Assembly: GCF_043290135.1 (NCBI RefSeq)
Contig: NC_134701.1
Location: 202,469,601 to 202,533,600, forward strand
DNA: 64,000 nt
From: Rhipicephalus microplus
Lineage: Eukaryota > Arthropoda > Arachnida > Ixodida > Ixodidae
Direction of reading: 5' to 3'
The notes beneath the pieces are model-generated. The model saw only the letters and a list, made by a program, of their open reading frames with translations. It searched no databases and was not told the DNA's origin. This document shows, in pieces, positions 46,721 through 57,790 of the stretch (position 1 is its first letter; every line of letters begins with the position of its first letter). A program made the translations under genes and the position numbers.

Positions 46721-46723
<3 letters not shown>
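46599..46723 (-). repeat. 5' LTR of gypsy element 1
   Basis: 125 bp; partner of 41556-41674. Confidence 0.85.
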
Positions 46724-46776
<53 letters not shown>

Positions 46777-46783
46777 TATATAA
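46724..46783. repeat. (TA)n tract between the two gypsy elements
   Basis: 60 bp, almost pure TA, separating the 5' LTR of element 1 from the 5' LTR of element 2. Confidence 0.95.
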
Positions 46784-46957
46784 TGCTACATGCATGCAAA
46801 TTGAGATTCTAGGGGGCGACGCGCGTGTGTGCCTGACGAGGAAGACGAATAGTGGTCTCCGCTCGGTGTCTAGTCTACCGATCACGCCTCTGCTGCTGCT
46901 GGTTTGAAATATATTTCATCCACAGCCTCGTCGATACGGCGTCTCTCTTTCGTAACA
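46784..46957 (+). repeat. 5' LTR of gypsy element 2
   Basis: 174 bp starting TGCTACATGCATGC and ending CGTAACA; about 90% or more alike with 51799-51969 by eye. Confidence 0.9.
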
Positions 46958-46992
46958 TATTTGATGGAGGTGGAACGTTCCCCGTCCTCACC

Positions 46993-48281
46993 ATGAAGCT
47001 TCGCAGTGGCCGCACCGTCCAGCCTCCAGCCATGGCTTCTAATGATAACCTCCCCTCACCGCCATCACCTGGAGCACCAGCTACTACGTACCTTGCGATG
47101 TCCCACCCCCGTGGTCCCGGTACGTTCTTCGGCCAGCCTGGCCTTGACGTCGACTACTCGCTCCGCATGTACGAGCGCGTTAGCCTGTCTCACCGATGGG
47201 ACCCAACCATGATGCTCGCCAACGTAATCTTTTACTTGGATGGCACCCCGCGTGTATGGTTCAACACTCATGAGGCCGAGCTCACCAGCTGGAACATCTT
47301 CAAGGACCGACTACGCGACATCTTTCAGGACCCGTCCGGTCGACAAACGGCCGCACGACAAGAAGTCGCCACCCTAGTACAGCCATCAACCGAGTCGTAT
47401 GTCTCGTACATACAGGACGTGCTCGCGTTGTGCCGCAAAGTGGACGAGCAAATGACCGAGAGCGACAAGGTGAGCTATATACTAAAGGGCATCGCGGATG
47501 ACGCTTTCAACTTGCTCGTGTACAACAACGTCACGACCGTCAATATCATAATTAACGAATGCCGCCACTTCGAAATGGCCAAAAAACCGCCGAGTTTGGC
47601 CTCAATTTTCACGGCTCCCTAACACGGCTGTCACGCCAACCTGTACCGATCTCGGTGCCGCACCACCCTCGCACGAGATATGTCACACGCATCGTTCGGC
47701 GCGAGCTTGAGGCGGCCTGTCTGGTGCCGTTTAATGCACTTCCACTCGACCAGGGCACCATGCAAACACCTCCGGCAGTGTCAGTTATTCAGGCAGTCGT
47801 GCGGCAAGAAATTGCTAACCTTGGTTTTGCTGTCGCCTGCTCCGTCTCCCGACCGGACTACAGACTGATGCCAATAAATGCACCACGCCACGACCCATAC
47901 ACTCTGCCAAGATCCCGCAATCCGACGGAGTGGAGAACGGCAGAGGACAAGCCAATCTCCTTCCGCTGTCACCGAGTTGGCCATGTCTCCCGCTACTGCC
48001 GCAGCACTTGGACGCCCCCCCCCCCCCCCATTGGAGCCAATTTTCTTCTTCTCCTCGGCCATACGCGGAACCCCGTCGGTATTCACCCAGCCGTGAGTAT
48101 CCTGCTCCCGACGCACCTAACAGCCGCTCTACCGCGCGTTCACCGTCACCGCAACGCCGCCGTTCTCCATCGCCCCAACCCCGCCGCTATCCATCGCCGA
48201 CTAACTATGATCTTCCCGGATGAAAAACTAGATTATGCAGCTTCTGCAGGTAGTGCTGCACTGACCCAAAACGTCCATTGA
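46993..48281 (+). pseudogene. gypsy element 2 gag, frameshifted
   Basis: ATG at 46993 (MKLRSGRTVQPP). The capsid part includes FGQPGLDVDYSLRMYERVS, YLDGTPRVWFNTHEAELTSW and ESYVSYIQDVLALCRKVDEQ. The frame stops at 47622, and the rest (to 48281) continues in another frame from about 47580. A zinc knuckle remnant reads FRCHRVGHVSRYC with the expected first Cys replaced. A C-run at 48017-48028 has probably caused another frame slip. Nonfunctional. Confidence 0.88.
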
Positions 48282-49417
48282 CGCTACCTACTAATAAGAA
48301 CTTGCTGGAAGTGCATGTGGACGGTCTTAAGACCGTCCACATGCACTTCTTTGACGGCTTTGGTTCTTTGACGGCTTTAGTTGACACTGGAGCTCAGGTG
48401 TCTATAATGAGTGCTCGTCTGTGTCGCCGCCTCAAAAAAGTGCTCATGCCTGCCGCAACACAAGCCGTCTGTGTCGCCGATAGTGGAGCTGTAGCCGTCA
48501 TTGGAATGTGTACCGCTCGTATTAGCCTTGCCAGCTGCCATGTTCCTGTTTTATTTACCGTGCTCGACAGTTGCCCTTATGACATCATCTTCGGGATGGA
48601 CTTTTTGTCGACGCATTGTGCCCTGATTGACTGTTCCGCCGGCACTCTCTGTTTAGAACTTCCTCTTCTCCTGAATTCTCACCCTAAACTCCCGAACAGC
48701 CTGTGCACCACTGACTTCTAAATAACACCTAAAGCTCTCACATTCGTTGAATTGGCAACACCCTCTCTCGTGCCCGACGGTGATTATACCGTAACGCTTA
48801 TTCCTCATGTTCTCCTGGCGCGTGACATTACTGTCCCTCACTTCATCGTAACCATGGCCTCTAACCGAACATATTTACCTGTTATCAATTTCGGTTTTAT
48901 AAAACAAGTGCTACTTCAAGGAATATCTTTCGCCACGCTAAGACCCTTAATTGACGACCACGTCACCTGTTTTGCGGCAGACGCATGCCCCGATCACCCA
49001 CGTCACTCGCAGGATGCCATGTGCCTTGATTCAACCTCACGCTTCATGATCGCCCCGGATCTTGAACCTAAGAAGTCAGCCACGCTCTGCCGCCTTCTGG
49101 CTTCATACCGCGACATATTCGACATAGACAGCCGTGCACTCGGCCAGACTTCACTCGACAAGCACCGCATTAACACAGGTGATTCGCATCCCATTCATCG
49201 GCGACCATACCGGGTGCCTGCCACCGAGCGTAAAGTAATTCAACAAGAAGTTACCAAGATGTTAGCCAAGGGAATCATTCAACCCTCTTCGAGCCCTTGG
49301 GCGTCTCCCGTTGTGCTCGTTAAAAAGAAAGATGGCACGTGGAGCTTCTGCGTGGATTACCGCCATCTGAACAGAATAACGAAAAAAGGACGCTTCCCCT
49401 TTACCCCGCATCGGTGA
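48278..49417 (+). pseudogene. gypsy element 2 protease and start of RT
   Basis: The protease has ALVDTGAQVSIMSARLC with the active DTG and later IIFGMDFLSTH. An in-frame TAA at 48719-48721 interrupts it; the same frame then continues through the linker to the RT start (HRRPYRVPATERKVI, VVLVKKKDGTWSFCVDYRHLN). It shifts frame near 49405. The N-terminal part contains a perfect 42-bp palindrome (48308-48349) and a 17-bp direct repeat (TTTGACGGCTTT at 48350 and 48367). Confidence 0.85.
48308..48349. repeat. perfect 42-bp palindrome
   Basis: Every base from 48308 (GAAGTGCATGTGG...) pairs with its mirror about the centre CTTAAG (48326-48331); 21-bp arms, no spacer, no mismatch. It lies inside the protease region of a decayed gypsy element. 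Confidence 0.97.
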
Positions 49418-51763
49418 CGCTCTCGATTTTCTCCACAACGCCCGATACTTTTCTTCAATAGACCTACGTTCCGGCTACTGGCAGATTGCTGTCGACGAAA
49501 AAGACCAGGAGAAGACTGCATTTGTAACTCCAGACGGCCTATATCAGTTCTAGGTTATGCCGTTTGGGCTATGCAACGCCGCAGCCACGTTCGAGCGTAT
49601 GATAGACTCTCTGCTACAAAGGTTCAAACGGTCAACATGTCTCTGTTATCTTGACGGTGTTGTATATTCCCTAATATTTGAGACCCACCTTCAGCTTTTG
49701 TCAGCTATTCTCGACATATTCCGCACTGCAGGCCTTCAATTAAACTCGTTGAAGTGTCACTTCGGATGCCGGCAAATTACAGTGTTGGGTCACCTTGTCG
49801 ACGCATCTGGTATGCAGCCGGATCCGCAGAAAATTCGTGCAGTCACCAGTTTTCCTGTACCCCTGTCAGTTAAAGACGTCCGGAGATTTGTAGGACTTTG
49901 TTCTTACTTTAGAAGGTTTGTGAGAGCTTTCGCAACCATCTCTCGACCTCTCACTGAGCTTCTGAAGAGAGACGTCACGTTTACGTGGGGTAGCGACCAA
50001 GCTGCTGCTTTTTCTCATCTAATCACGCTTCTGACGACTCCACCTATATTGGCTCACTTTGACCCATCCACTCCGACAGAATTCCGAACCGATGCTAGTG
50101 GTCACGGGATTGGAGCCGTCCAAGCCCAACGCCGACGGGGACACGACCGAGTTGTCGCCTACGCCAGCCGCCTCCTCACAGCTGCTGAGCGTAACTATTC
50201 CATTACAGAGCATGAGTTTCTCGCTCTTGTTTGGGCAGTCTCAAACTTCCGCCCATTTTTATATGGCACAAATTTCTTTGTAATAACGGACCGTCATGCG
50301 CTATGTTGGCTTACGTCACTGAAGGATCCTACTGGGCGGCTCGGGCGCGGGGCTCTGCGACTGCAAGAGTATACCTACACGGTGACGTACAAGTCGGGAC
50401 GCCTACATCAGGACGCAGACTGTCTGTCCCGCTACCCGGTTGCTGAGTCGAGCTCTACACTTGGCACCGACACCGGCCCTTGCGTCTTTTCTTCTCTTTC
50501 GCAAATGACATGCATCGGTGACGAGCACCGCCATGATGCGTCCTTGCGTATTATCATTGAGCGCCTCGAATCACCATCTTCCAATCAGTCCCATCGCTCA
50601 TTCGTGCTCCACTATGGTGTATTATACCGCCAAAATTTTGAGCCGGATGGACCGGCCCTGCTGCTTGTCATTTCGAAACACCTTCGCTCGAAAGTTCTAA
50701 ATGGACTTCATGACCTTCCGACTGCCGGTCACCTTGGTGTCTCACGCACTTACGACCGAATACGCCGACGCTTCTTCGGGCCAGGGCTTGCACGCTCAGT
50801 CAGAAGATACGTTGCGGCTTGTGAGAAATGTCAGCGCCGCAAGACGCCATCGACACTTCCCGCCGGACACCTTCAACCACTTGATATTCCGTCGGAACCG
50901 TTCTTCCGCGTTGGCTTGGGCCTATTTGGCCCTTTCGCCTTGTCTTCCTCGGGTAACAAGTGGATAGCTGTGGCCACCGACTACGCCACGCGTTATGCCA
51001 TCATAGGAGCTCTTCCAACAAGCTGCGCCACAGATGTCGCCGAATTCCTCCTCAAGGACGTGATTTTGCAACACGGAGCCCCACGGCAGCTGTTCACAGA
51101 CCGTGGCCGCACCTTTTTGTCGAAGGTGATAGCCGACATCTTGCAGTCCTGTCAAACGAGACACAAGCTGACTACGTCATACCATCTGCGAAAATCAATG
51201 GACTCACGAAGCGTCTAAATCGAACTCTTACAGACATACTCGCTAAGTATGTTTCTGCTAACCACACCGACTGGGATCTTGCGTTGCCGTACGTCACATT
51301 TGCCTATAATTCTTCGCGCCTTGACACTGCCGGTTACTCTCCCTCTTCTCTGTTGTTTGGTCGAGAACCAACAATGCCTCTACACACCGCCATGCCGTCC
51401 CCTGCGGCACCGACCAGTGAATATGCCATGGACGCTATCACTCGGGCCGTTCACGCACGCGAAATCACCCGTACTCGTCTTGTGACCTTTCAAGAGAAGC
51501 AATGACGTCTGTATGACCACCGACACGGCGACGTACACTTTCCGCCCAGTTCTTTGGTCCTGCTCTGGTCTCCGTAACTTCAAGTTGGCTTGTCAAAAAA
51601 ACTGCTTACTCGCTACACAGGTCCATACCGAGTCCTTCGTGCTCCTGTGACATATGAGATTGGTCCTGTCGCCCCATCGCCTTCATGTGCCCAACAGGCT
51701 ACCGATATTGTACATGTTCTACTCTTGAAGCCCTACCACTCTCCTAGTGACGTTGACATTTAG
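49418..51763 (+). pseudogene. gypsy element 2 RT, RNase H and integrase, catalytically dead
   Basis: RT continues with SSIDLRSGYWQIAVDEKD, a TAG at 49551-49553, then MPFGLCNAAATFERM. The catalytic box reads YLDG instead of YLDD. RNase H is recognisable (FRTDASGHGIGAV, TDRHALCWL). The integrase finger GHLGVSRTYDRIRRRFFGPG...CEKCQ is present, but the first catalytic Asp position reads VGLGLFGP (Gly), the second is kept (LFTDRGRTF), and after a frameshift near 51170 the Glu position reads LTKRLNRTL (Lys). Further stops occur at 51505 and about 51578. The tail TRYTGPYRVL resembles the GPY/F motif, with a final stop at 51761-51763. It is thoroughly pseudogenised. Confidence 0.9.
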
Positions 51764-51798
51764 ATGCGCCGAGACGGCGCTGCTGCCGCCGGGGATTA

Positions 51799-51965
51799 TG
51801 CTGCATGCATGCAAATTGAGATTCCAGGGGGCGACGTGCGTGTGTGCCTGACGAAGAAGACGAAGGGTGGTCTCCGCTCGGTGTCTAGTCTACCGGTTAC
51901 GCCGCTGCTGCTGGTTTGAAATATATTTCATCCACATCTTCGTCGATACGGCGTCTCTCTCCCAT

Positions 51966-51969
<4 letters not shown>
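51799..51969 (+). repeat. 3' LTR of gypsy element 2
   Basis: 171 bp, partner of 46784-46957; preceded by GGGGATTA, a weak polypurine tract. Confidence 0.9.

Positions 51970-52052
<83 letters not shown>
51970..52052. repeat. (TA)n tract
   Basis: About 83 bp of TA between the 3' LTR of gypsy 2 and the Penelope-like arm. Confidence 0.97.
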
Positions 52053-52056
<4 letters not shown>

Positions 52057-52413
52057 CCCCACACCGAACCGCCTAAGCAAGGAGGCGCCATCTGGTCGGG
52101 AAGAATGCGTTAGTGAAAGGAAGCATACACAGACCGCAGACATCAGAAAGGTGAAAAGAAGAAAAGGGAGAGAGATGAAGGGGAAAGTGGAAGGGGGGGG
52201 CGCCCGGGGGGAGTCTACCTTATATTCTTTTCTCTCTTTTCTTCTTTTTCTTATTTTTTTCTTTTTCCCCCTTTCTCTCTCTCTCCTCTGATTTGAGATT
52301 GTATAAAGCTGAGCACCATCAAACTGTACCTTCAATCCTGATGAAGGCCAGACTCTAAGCCGAAACGTCGAAATAAACCACGTTGTGACCGCTCACGGAA
52401 GATCTACTTGACT
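52053..52413 (+). mobile_element. single-arm relative of the 34071-35435 element
   Basis: Begins TTTGCCCCACACCGAACCGCC as at about 35024 and runs through the purine/pyrimidine tract, TTTGAGATTGTATAAAGCTG and CTGATGAAGG...CGAAACGTCG to the same end (GAGCGGTCACAACG reversed, TCTACTTGACT). Only the outer part of one arm is present. (TA)n lies on both sides (51970-52052 and 52413-52430). Confidence 0.85.
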
Positions 52414-52430
52414 ATATATATATATATATT

Positions 52431-53898
52431 ATGTACGGGTTGGCCAGTACAGACGCAGCCTACGTCGGCGTTGCAAGGCGACAGAGGGTGAGCGCAGTAG
52501 AGAAGAAAGAGAGAGAGAAGGGAGAGAACGCACAGACGCAGTAAGTGTGGTCACGCCACATACTGAGTTGAGCTCGACCATACGAAGTTTCGCATCTAAA
52601 TATAAGGATCTCAGTGATAATCAAGCCTGGGAATTCTGTGTGTTGGTCAGGTATTTTACCGTACAGAAACGCCAGGTTTGGAAACTGTTTTGGGAGAAGT
52701 CCCTTTGGAGGCATAATGTCGGTGCAACTCCAATTGTGGTTGTAGTGCCGTCTATCTAAGCTTATAACAAAGCAATAAAGGTTACACCCTCAGGGCTACC
52801 TTTGCTGCAGCTCAGTGGTGAATAAACAAGTTCGCGTCTATGTTTTGTTTCTCAGCATCGCTCATAAAATTGAAAGAAAGAAATTATTTCGGGATTGCCA
52901 GTTGAAGCTGTCTAAAAATACTGCGCAATAAATAAGTCGAAATGAGTGTGATTTCAACAAACGAAAAATGCTGATGTAGAAAGCAAACAATGCTTTCTTG
53001 CATTCTATGCTTCAATCACTATACTGCGGAAATGCTGAAATAAGCTTTATCTGGTACACACTCGACAAAACCTTGCTCATAAGATGGACATAGTTAGAAA
53101 ATATTGCATTTTTTTCTATCTTCTTGATGCATTTTCTGGTGCGTATAGTGCAGCGATAATCTTGACGCACATCAGAAAGCTTCATAAATTAAAAAAAAAA
53201 GAAAACGTGCTTGCTTCCGCTAAAGCCATTTTTGCTCTTTTATTTTGCAGTTCTACATTGAGGAGCCATGCAGATTGTTTATAATTATTTCGAAAAGCTC
53301 CGCCAGTGAGACATTCTACTTTTTTGCTGCTTTATAATGAACCTATTAGCGCAATGTAAGCAGGATTAATGCAAAGGGGATTCTGGTGGAAGCAGGAATT
53401 AAACTAGTTTAAGTGTGCTCATAATCTGTCACAAAGCAGGTAACAACACGCTCGGCAACAAAAAGCAGATAGCAATACAATATGTTCTGTATATTTTATC
53501 GTTAAAAGGAGTCGTGTCGCGATTAAGCCTCACATGCAGACTGAGAGAAATTAATGATGCTGCTACATATTCCTCATACTTGTGACACGAAAGCTTTCTA
53601 TTAAAACAAACAAATATTGATGGCTCATTGTACCCAATGAATAAATTACCGTGATTCTTCAAATTTCCCTCGAGACCGCTTCGCGTAGTGCATCGTCTGA
53701 AGAGCGAAGTGCGAGACATTTCTTATAAAACGAAAGACACCTTTCTTTTCTCCCTTTCTTTCCTTTCTGTTCTTTCTTTCTTTCTGTCTTGTGCGTTTTA
53801 TAATGTTTTCTCCCAACTGCTTCCTTTCTCCATGCTCGCTGTTCAACCCCCATTCACGTCGTAGATAGATCAACCGTTCTGCTCATAACTGAGACATG
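52431..53898. other. unassigned sequence
   Basis: 52440-52790 has a frame of 70 residues (52547-52759) and an AATAAAGG at about 52772. It might be a 3' end of a transcript, but no motif supports a gene. The rest is A/T-rich. Confidence 0.35.
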
Positions 53899-54010
53899 AT
53901 TGATTGATATGTGGCGTTTTACGTCCCAAAACCACCATATGATTATGAGCGACGCCGTAGTGGGGGGCTCCGGAAATTTCGACCACCTGGGATTCTTTAA
54001 CGGGCACCCT
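53899..54010 (-). mobile_element. Ruka-like SINE, strongly 5'-truncated
   Basis: Minus strand tail and half the body (TTGATTGATATGTGGCG... to GGATTCTTTAACGGGCACCC). Confidence 0.85.
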
Positions 54011-56269
54011 AACAGAGACATCAATGCTCATTCCTATGCGCCCAGGCAACAATGACGGGTCACAACAATGTAACCACAAGTTCGCCTCAATAACAAATCA
54101 CATTGTGATAATGGAAGCGGTTTTTCTATTGATATATTATATCCTTTTCAACCACGGTGTGCACAAGTGGGGACGCCAACTTTAATGGCACGTAACGCAC
54201 TACGTCTTTCAGCAAATGACTTGAAAGTTTGCGTGCACGTTTCTGCACGCCTCGTGAGGGTACAACTGGTGATCATTTAATTTAGTTCTGCTGAGTGTTG
54301 CTGCAGAGGATCACTTTGCTGGATGCACTACCACGTTCGATAACTATTCGACGTAACGCATTTCAAAAATAACGCGAAAAAAATGTTTTCTTCGCTCGAA
54401 ACAAATACAACCGAAAAACGAACTGTGCATGCACTTCGGGCCGGATTCATTTAACGCGCAATAGCGGATTCATTTAACACAAGTACTGAAGCTGACTGAT
54501 GGCAGAATAATTGGGTAATTAGTTACACACTCATTACTTTAAGTGTCAAAACTGACACGGAACAACGTTTTCCTCCATTTTCTTACTCTGAATGTAATAC
54601 TGAGTGTCTTAGAATTATGTCAGGAGAATTTAACGCGTTTCTGACAGCGCCTCATAATTCGTGACTGAAGGGGATATAAAGGAGATGTTAGCGCACAAGT
54701 ACGGCGCCGGCTACTCCGTCACCCTTGAGTGAAAAGTTGAACACACATCTCAAAGAACGACATAAAGAGCAGCGCATGAAAAATAGAACACCCGAACACA
54801 CATATGCAAAACCAGACTCAAATGCACATATAAAACAACAGCAACACAGCAATAACGAAATGTTGGAAAGTCAACGAATGTTGATCACCGACAAGTTCAC
54901 GTCAGTGAGCGAGCATAATTACTAGAAGATGGCGCATGCAGACGAACGTGTCAGAGGTGCAACCTCGAGAGTAGCATCTCAGTGCTCACGCTGGCGCGCG
55001 AATTCACGCACACGTAGCAACCGCAATCTCTGGATGTTGTGGGTGAAAAGAACTTTCTCTTTCTGGGAAAGAATCGAGTTCCTGAGCCCCCGTGGCCCCA
55101 GTTTATCAAGACACGCCCTCGGGAAAGTTTTGTCTACAGGGCTCAATCAAGTGTGAGGCCCACGGAACGGCTTTATGCTTTCCCACCGTAGAGTACCTAG
55201 TACTCTAAATCGTTACCCATTTTTACTGACGCCAGACAAAAATTGTTCGCTACATTTTCTAGGTTAACTTCTGCTCTCGCAATTTCAAACTAATACTGAC
55301 GAGGCGAAAGAACAAAGACAAAAGGCAAACGTTACATTTGAGTTTCAGGACATATAAGCTAAGTCTAAATTAATAAACTAATATATTAAGTGTATTATAT
55401 GACACAACAATTACATCTCGTCAAGATCTTCGCATAACGGGCAACACTGTAATTACCTTGCTTCATAAATGAATGCGCAACGATACTAAAAAAAAAACAT
55501 TGAACTTTATGTGAGTTAGTATGTATTTCAAGAATTAGTCCGCACTTCTTATTTGTCCGAACATGGTTTAAAGAACAAAGGGAAAATAAATGCGTTCAGT
55601 GGCCCCACCTTCTCAGTTCATTCGCTTGTGTTGTGCTATCCACGCAGTTAAGCGCTCAATAAGCACACGAGAAGAAGCAGCCGCACTTATTTGTTGCCCC
55701 AATTTCATTGAGAAACTCACATTAGAGAGAAAGCAGAGCATGAACAGTTAACAAAATTTATGGCCCTCTCATTCGTTTTTGTTTCTGGTGGCAGTTGCTT
55801 TGTGTAATTACGTGCTACTTTCGGAAACAAATGAACAGGTTCGTGGTACCGCCACAGAAAACTAATGATTCCTGTCAAGCTCAATAGATTTAAGAAGAGT
55901 TACTAGTTGCGTCTGTCGCAAACAAGAACTGTGCAACTAGAATGCTTGAGTAGCTTACTACGCTGCAACAAAAGCAAAAAAAATTTAAGAACTTTTAAAT
56001 GCTGTTTGGGTGTTAACAATCATACAAAAACGCTACAATTTTGTCGGTGAAAGCAAGCAATATCTCTCTTAACAAAGATAAGTATTGCATTTATACTTTA
56101 CCTGTGGTCAAACGGAAATATTTTCCGTCCTTCTTCTTACATTAATAAGCTTCATTACTTTCATTTCTTCTAAATGGCCGACTGTACAATGGGAGCTTTC
56201 TCTGGTATTTTTCTTTCCTATCATTCCATCAATTAGCATTCCTGACAGCACTTTCGCTGGCAGTATGCT
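54011..56269. other. unassigned gene-poor interval
   Basis: No gene recognised. GGATTCATTTAACRCG-like words recur near 54445-54480 and 54635. A frame at 54929-55156 lacks any motif. Confidence 0.4.
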
Positions 56270-56505
56270 GTGGAGTAGTACGTTGTGTATAATATGTGCT
56301 TGCAATGTGTTGTACAATAATATTGAGATCTGATAGACAACGATGCCAAGGAAAGTACAGCGGATGCTATTAGAAATACTTGTAATGTAAATTCTAAGAA
56401 ATAAAAGTAGATAAAACGATAACTTGCCTCGAGCAGGGTTCGAACCTGCGACCTTCGAAGAATGTGTCCGATGCCCTACCGCTGAGTTACAATAGCGGTC
56501 ATCCA
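56270..56505 (-). mobile_element. tRNA-derived SINE family B, minus strand
   Basis: The head (reverse strand from about 56505) looks like a tRNA: box A TAACTCAGCGGTAGGGCA, a 5-bp anticodon stem TCGGA/TTCGA around CACATTC, box B GGTTCGAACCTGC. Position 33 of the loop is not T and no full acceptor stem forms, so it is not a tRNA gene. The tail continues GGCAAGTTATCGTTTTATC... CTGTACTTTCCTTGGCATC, shared with the copy at 56711. Confidence 0.7.
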
Positions 56506-56710
56506 TTCGTCTACTTTATGGGGTATAATGAGCATTGAAACCTAAAATCGTAATCTCTTAGAGCCACGTGCTGTCATTGGCGTCTCGTTCTACGTGGCAC
56601 CAGCAGGTAAAAAGAGTGTTCCACACTCATTGTAATGAATACAAGTGGCGCAGGACGACGCTTCTACGTTTCAATTCACATATATAGACAACCTTTAAAA
56701 AGCATGGAGG

Positions 56711-56935
56711 GATAGCCACCGCCGTATACCTCAGTTGTTGAGACGTGTTATTCGAAGGTCGAAGGTTTTCTCCCTGCTCACGGCAAGTTATATTTTCGTC
56801 CACTTTTCTTTCTTCATGTTTTTATTGCAATTACTCAAAGTAACACCTTCTGTACTTTCCTTTGCACCATTATCTGTTATAGCTCATTATTATTGTCCTT
56901 AAAATAAACAGCTCTTAAGTTTACGCTTCTCTACT
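56711..56935 (+). mobile_element. SINE family B, plus strand
   Basis: Degraded head (CCTCAGTTGTTGAGACG, TTCGAAGGTCGAAGG), then CGGCAAGTTATATTTTCGTCCACTTTT and CTGTACTTTCCTTTGCACC. It lies opposite in orientation to its neighbour at 56270-56505, about 200 bp away. Confidence 0.65.
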
Positions 56936-57149
56936 TCATCGCTAAATGGTGCAAAAAATTGGAAAGATAGCAACTGTGATGTTTCCAATGCAGCCACATA
57001 GCTCGTTAAGCAGCTCATTTTGTTGTAGAAGCCCCTATTTTTCAGGAATGTGGTTTCACTGCAACTAAGGCATGTGGATTTGCTCCATTTTGTTTTATTA
57101 TTCCATCTTATAGGAACAGAAAGGACGAAAAGCATCGCGCTGAGACTAG

Positions 57150-57790
57150 CAACGTTTTAACGGAATTGCGTTAAAGAGCTCGTTTCACGAAAATTTCGGC
57201 GTTGGCAAGAAGGTGGAGGTGAAGCTCAAGTGTCCTCCAGTTTTCTAACGCAGTAGCATTAAAGAGCTCGTTTCCCACAAATTATGGCATCGGTTTCGGT
57301 GTGCGCATCATTGATTGTGAGCGCAAAATTGTATTGTGCGTGACCAAGAAATTGAGACAAATTCAAACACAATAAATAAAAAAAATTCCGGGGGCAAGGA
57401 CTTCGAGCGGTCACCTGAGGCACCGCCATCATTAACAACAGAGAGTGGGAAGGGACAGGGGTTAATCCCTTCTCCCCCCACCTCACCCGGTAAAACTGCC
57501 GGACTTTATAAGTTCATTCATTCATTCATTCATTCATTCATTCATTCAATCATTCATTCCAAGTTTGGTTCCAAGTGAAGATCGAACCCAGGCTGTTTGC
57601 GTGGCAAGCAGGTGTTCTACCACTCAGACACGCTTCTGCTTAAAATTGCAGTTTAAATAACTTCCTCTTCTTGGAAAAGCAGTGAAAGTAACTTTCATTT
57701 ATTACAAACACACGCGTCCTGTACATAAGCTTCATAATACAACATGCAATATCGCATGCAGTAATATTTCGTGGTGCAAGCGTTCATTGC
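57150..57790 (-). mobile_element. tRNA-Gly-like SINE family C, minus strand, interrupted
   Basis: Two GTTAAAGAGCTCGTTTC-type starts (57173 and 57258) are followed by a tRNA-like head on the reverse strand (about 57645-57578: box A GTCTGAGTGGTAGAACACC, TTGCCAC anticodon loop, box B GGGTTCGATC). The flank runs on to AAAGTAACTTTCATTTATT and ATCGCATGC. An unrelated segment ending in an (ATTC)n run (57512-57560) separates the two parts and looks like an insertion. Confidence 0.6.
57512..57560 (+). repeat. (ATTC)n microsatellite
   Basis: About eleven ATTC units with one interruption, at the end of a GC-richer segment that starts near 57385. Confidence 0.9.

Larger units (their letters stand above)
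46784..51969 (+). mobile_element. Ty3/gypsy LTR retrotransposon 2
   Basis: A 5186-bp plus-strand element with LTRs 46784-46957 and 51799-51969 (TGCTRCATGCATGC...TAACA). It is head-to-head with element 1 across 60 bp of TA repeat. It belongs to a different family from element 1 (different LTR and gag). It is broken by several frameshifts and stops, and key catalytic residues are changed. (TA)n lies on both outer edges. Confidence 0.93.

Noticed and set aside
51928..52335. 135-residue frame on the minus strand
   Set aside because: It spans the Penelope-like arm and a TA tract; no domain.
56430..56505. tRNA-Met-like gene on the minus strand
   Set aside because: The anticodon loop lacks T33, no acceptor stem pairs, and a related degraded copy with the same tail lies 200 bp away.
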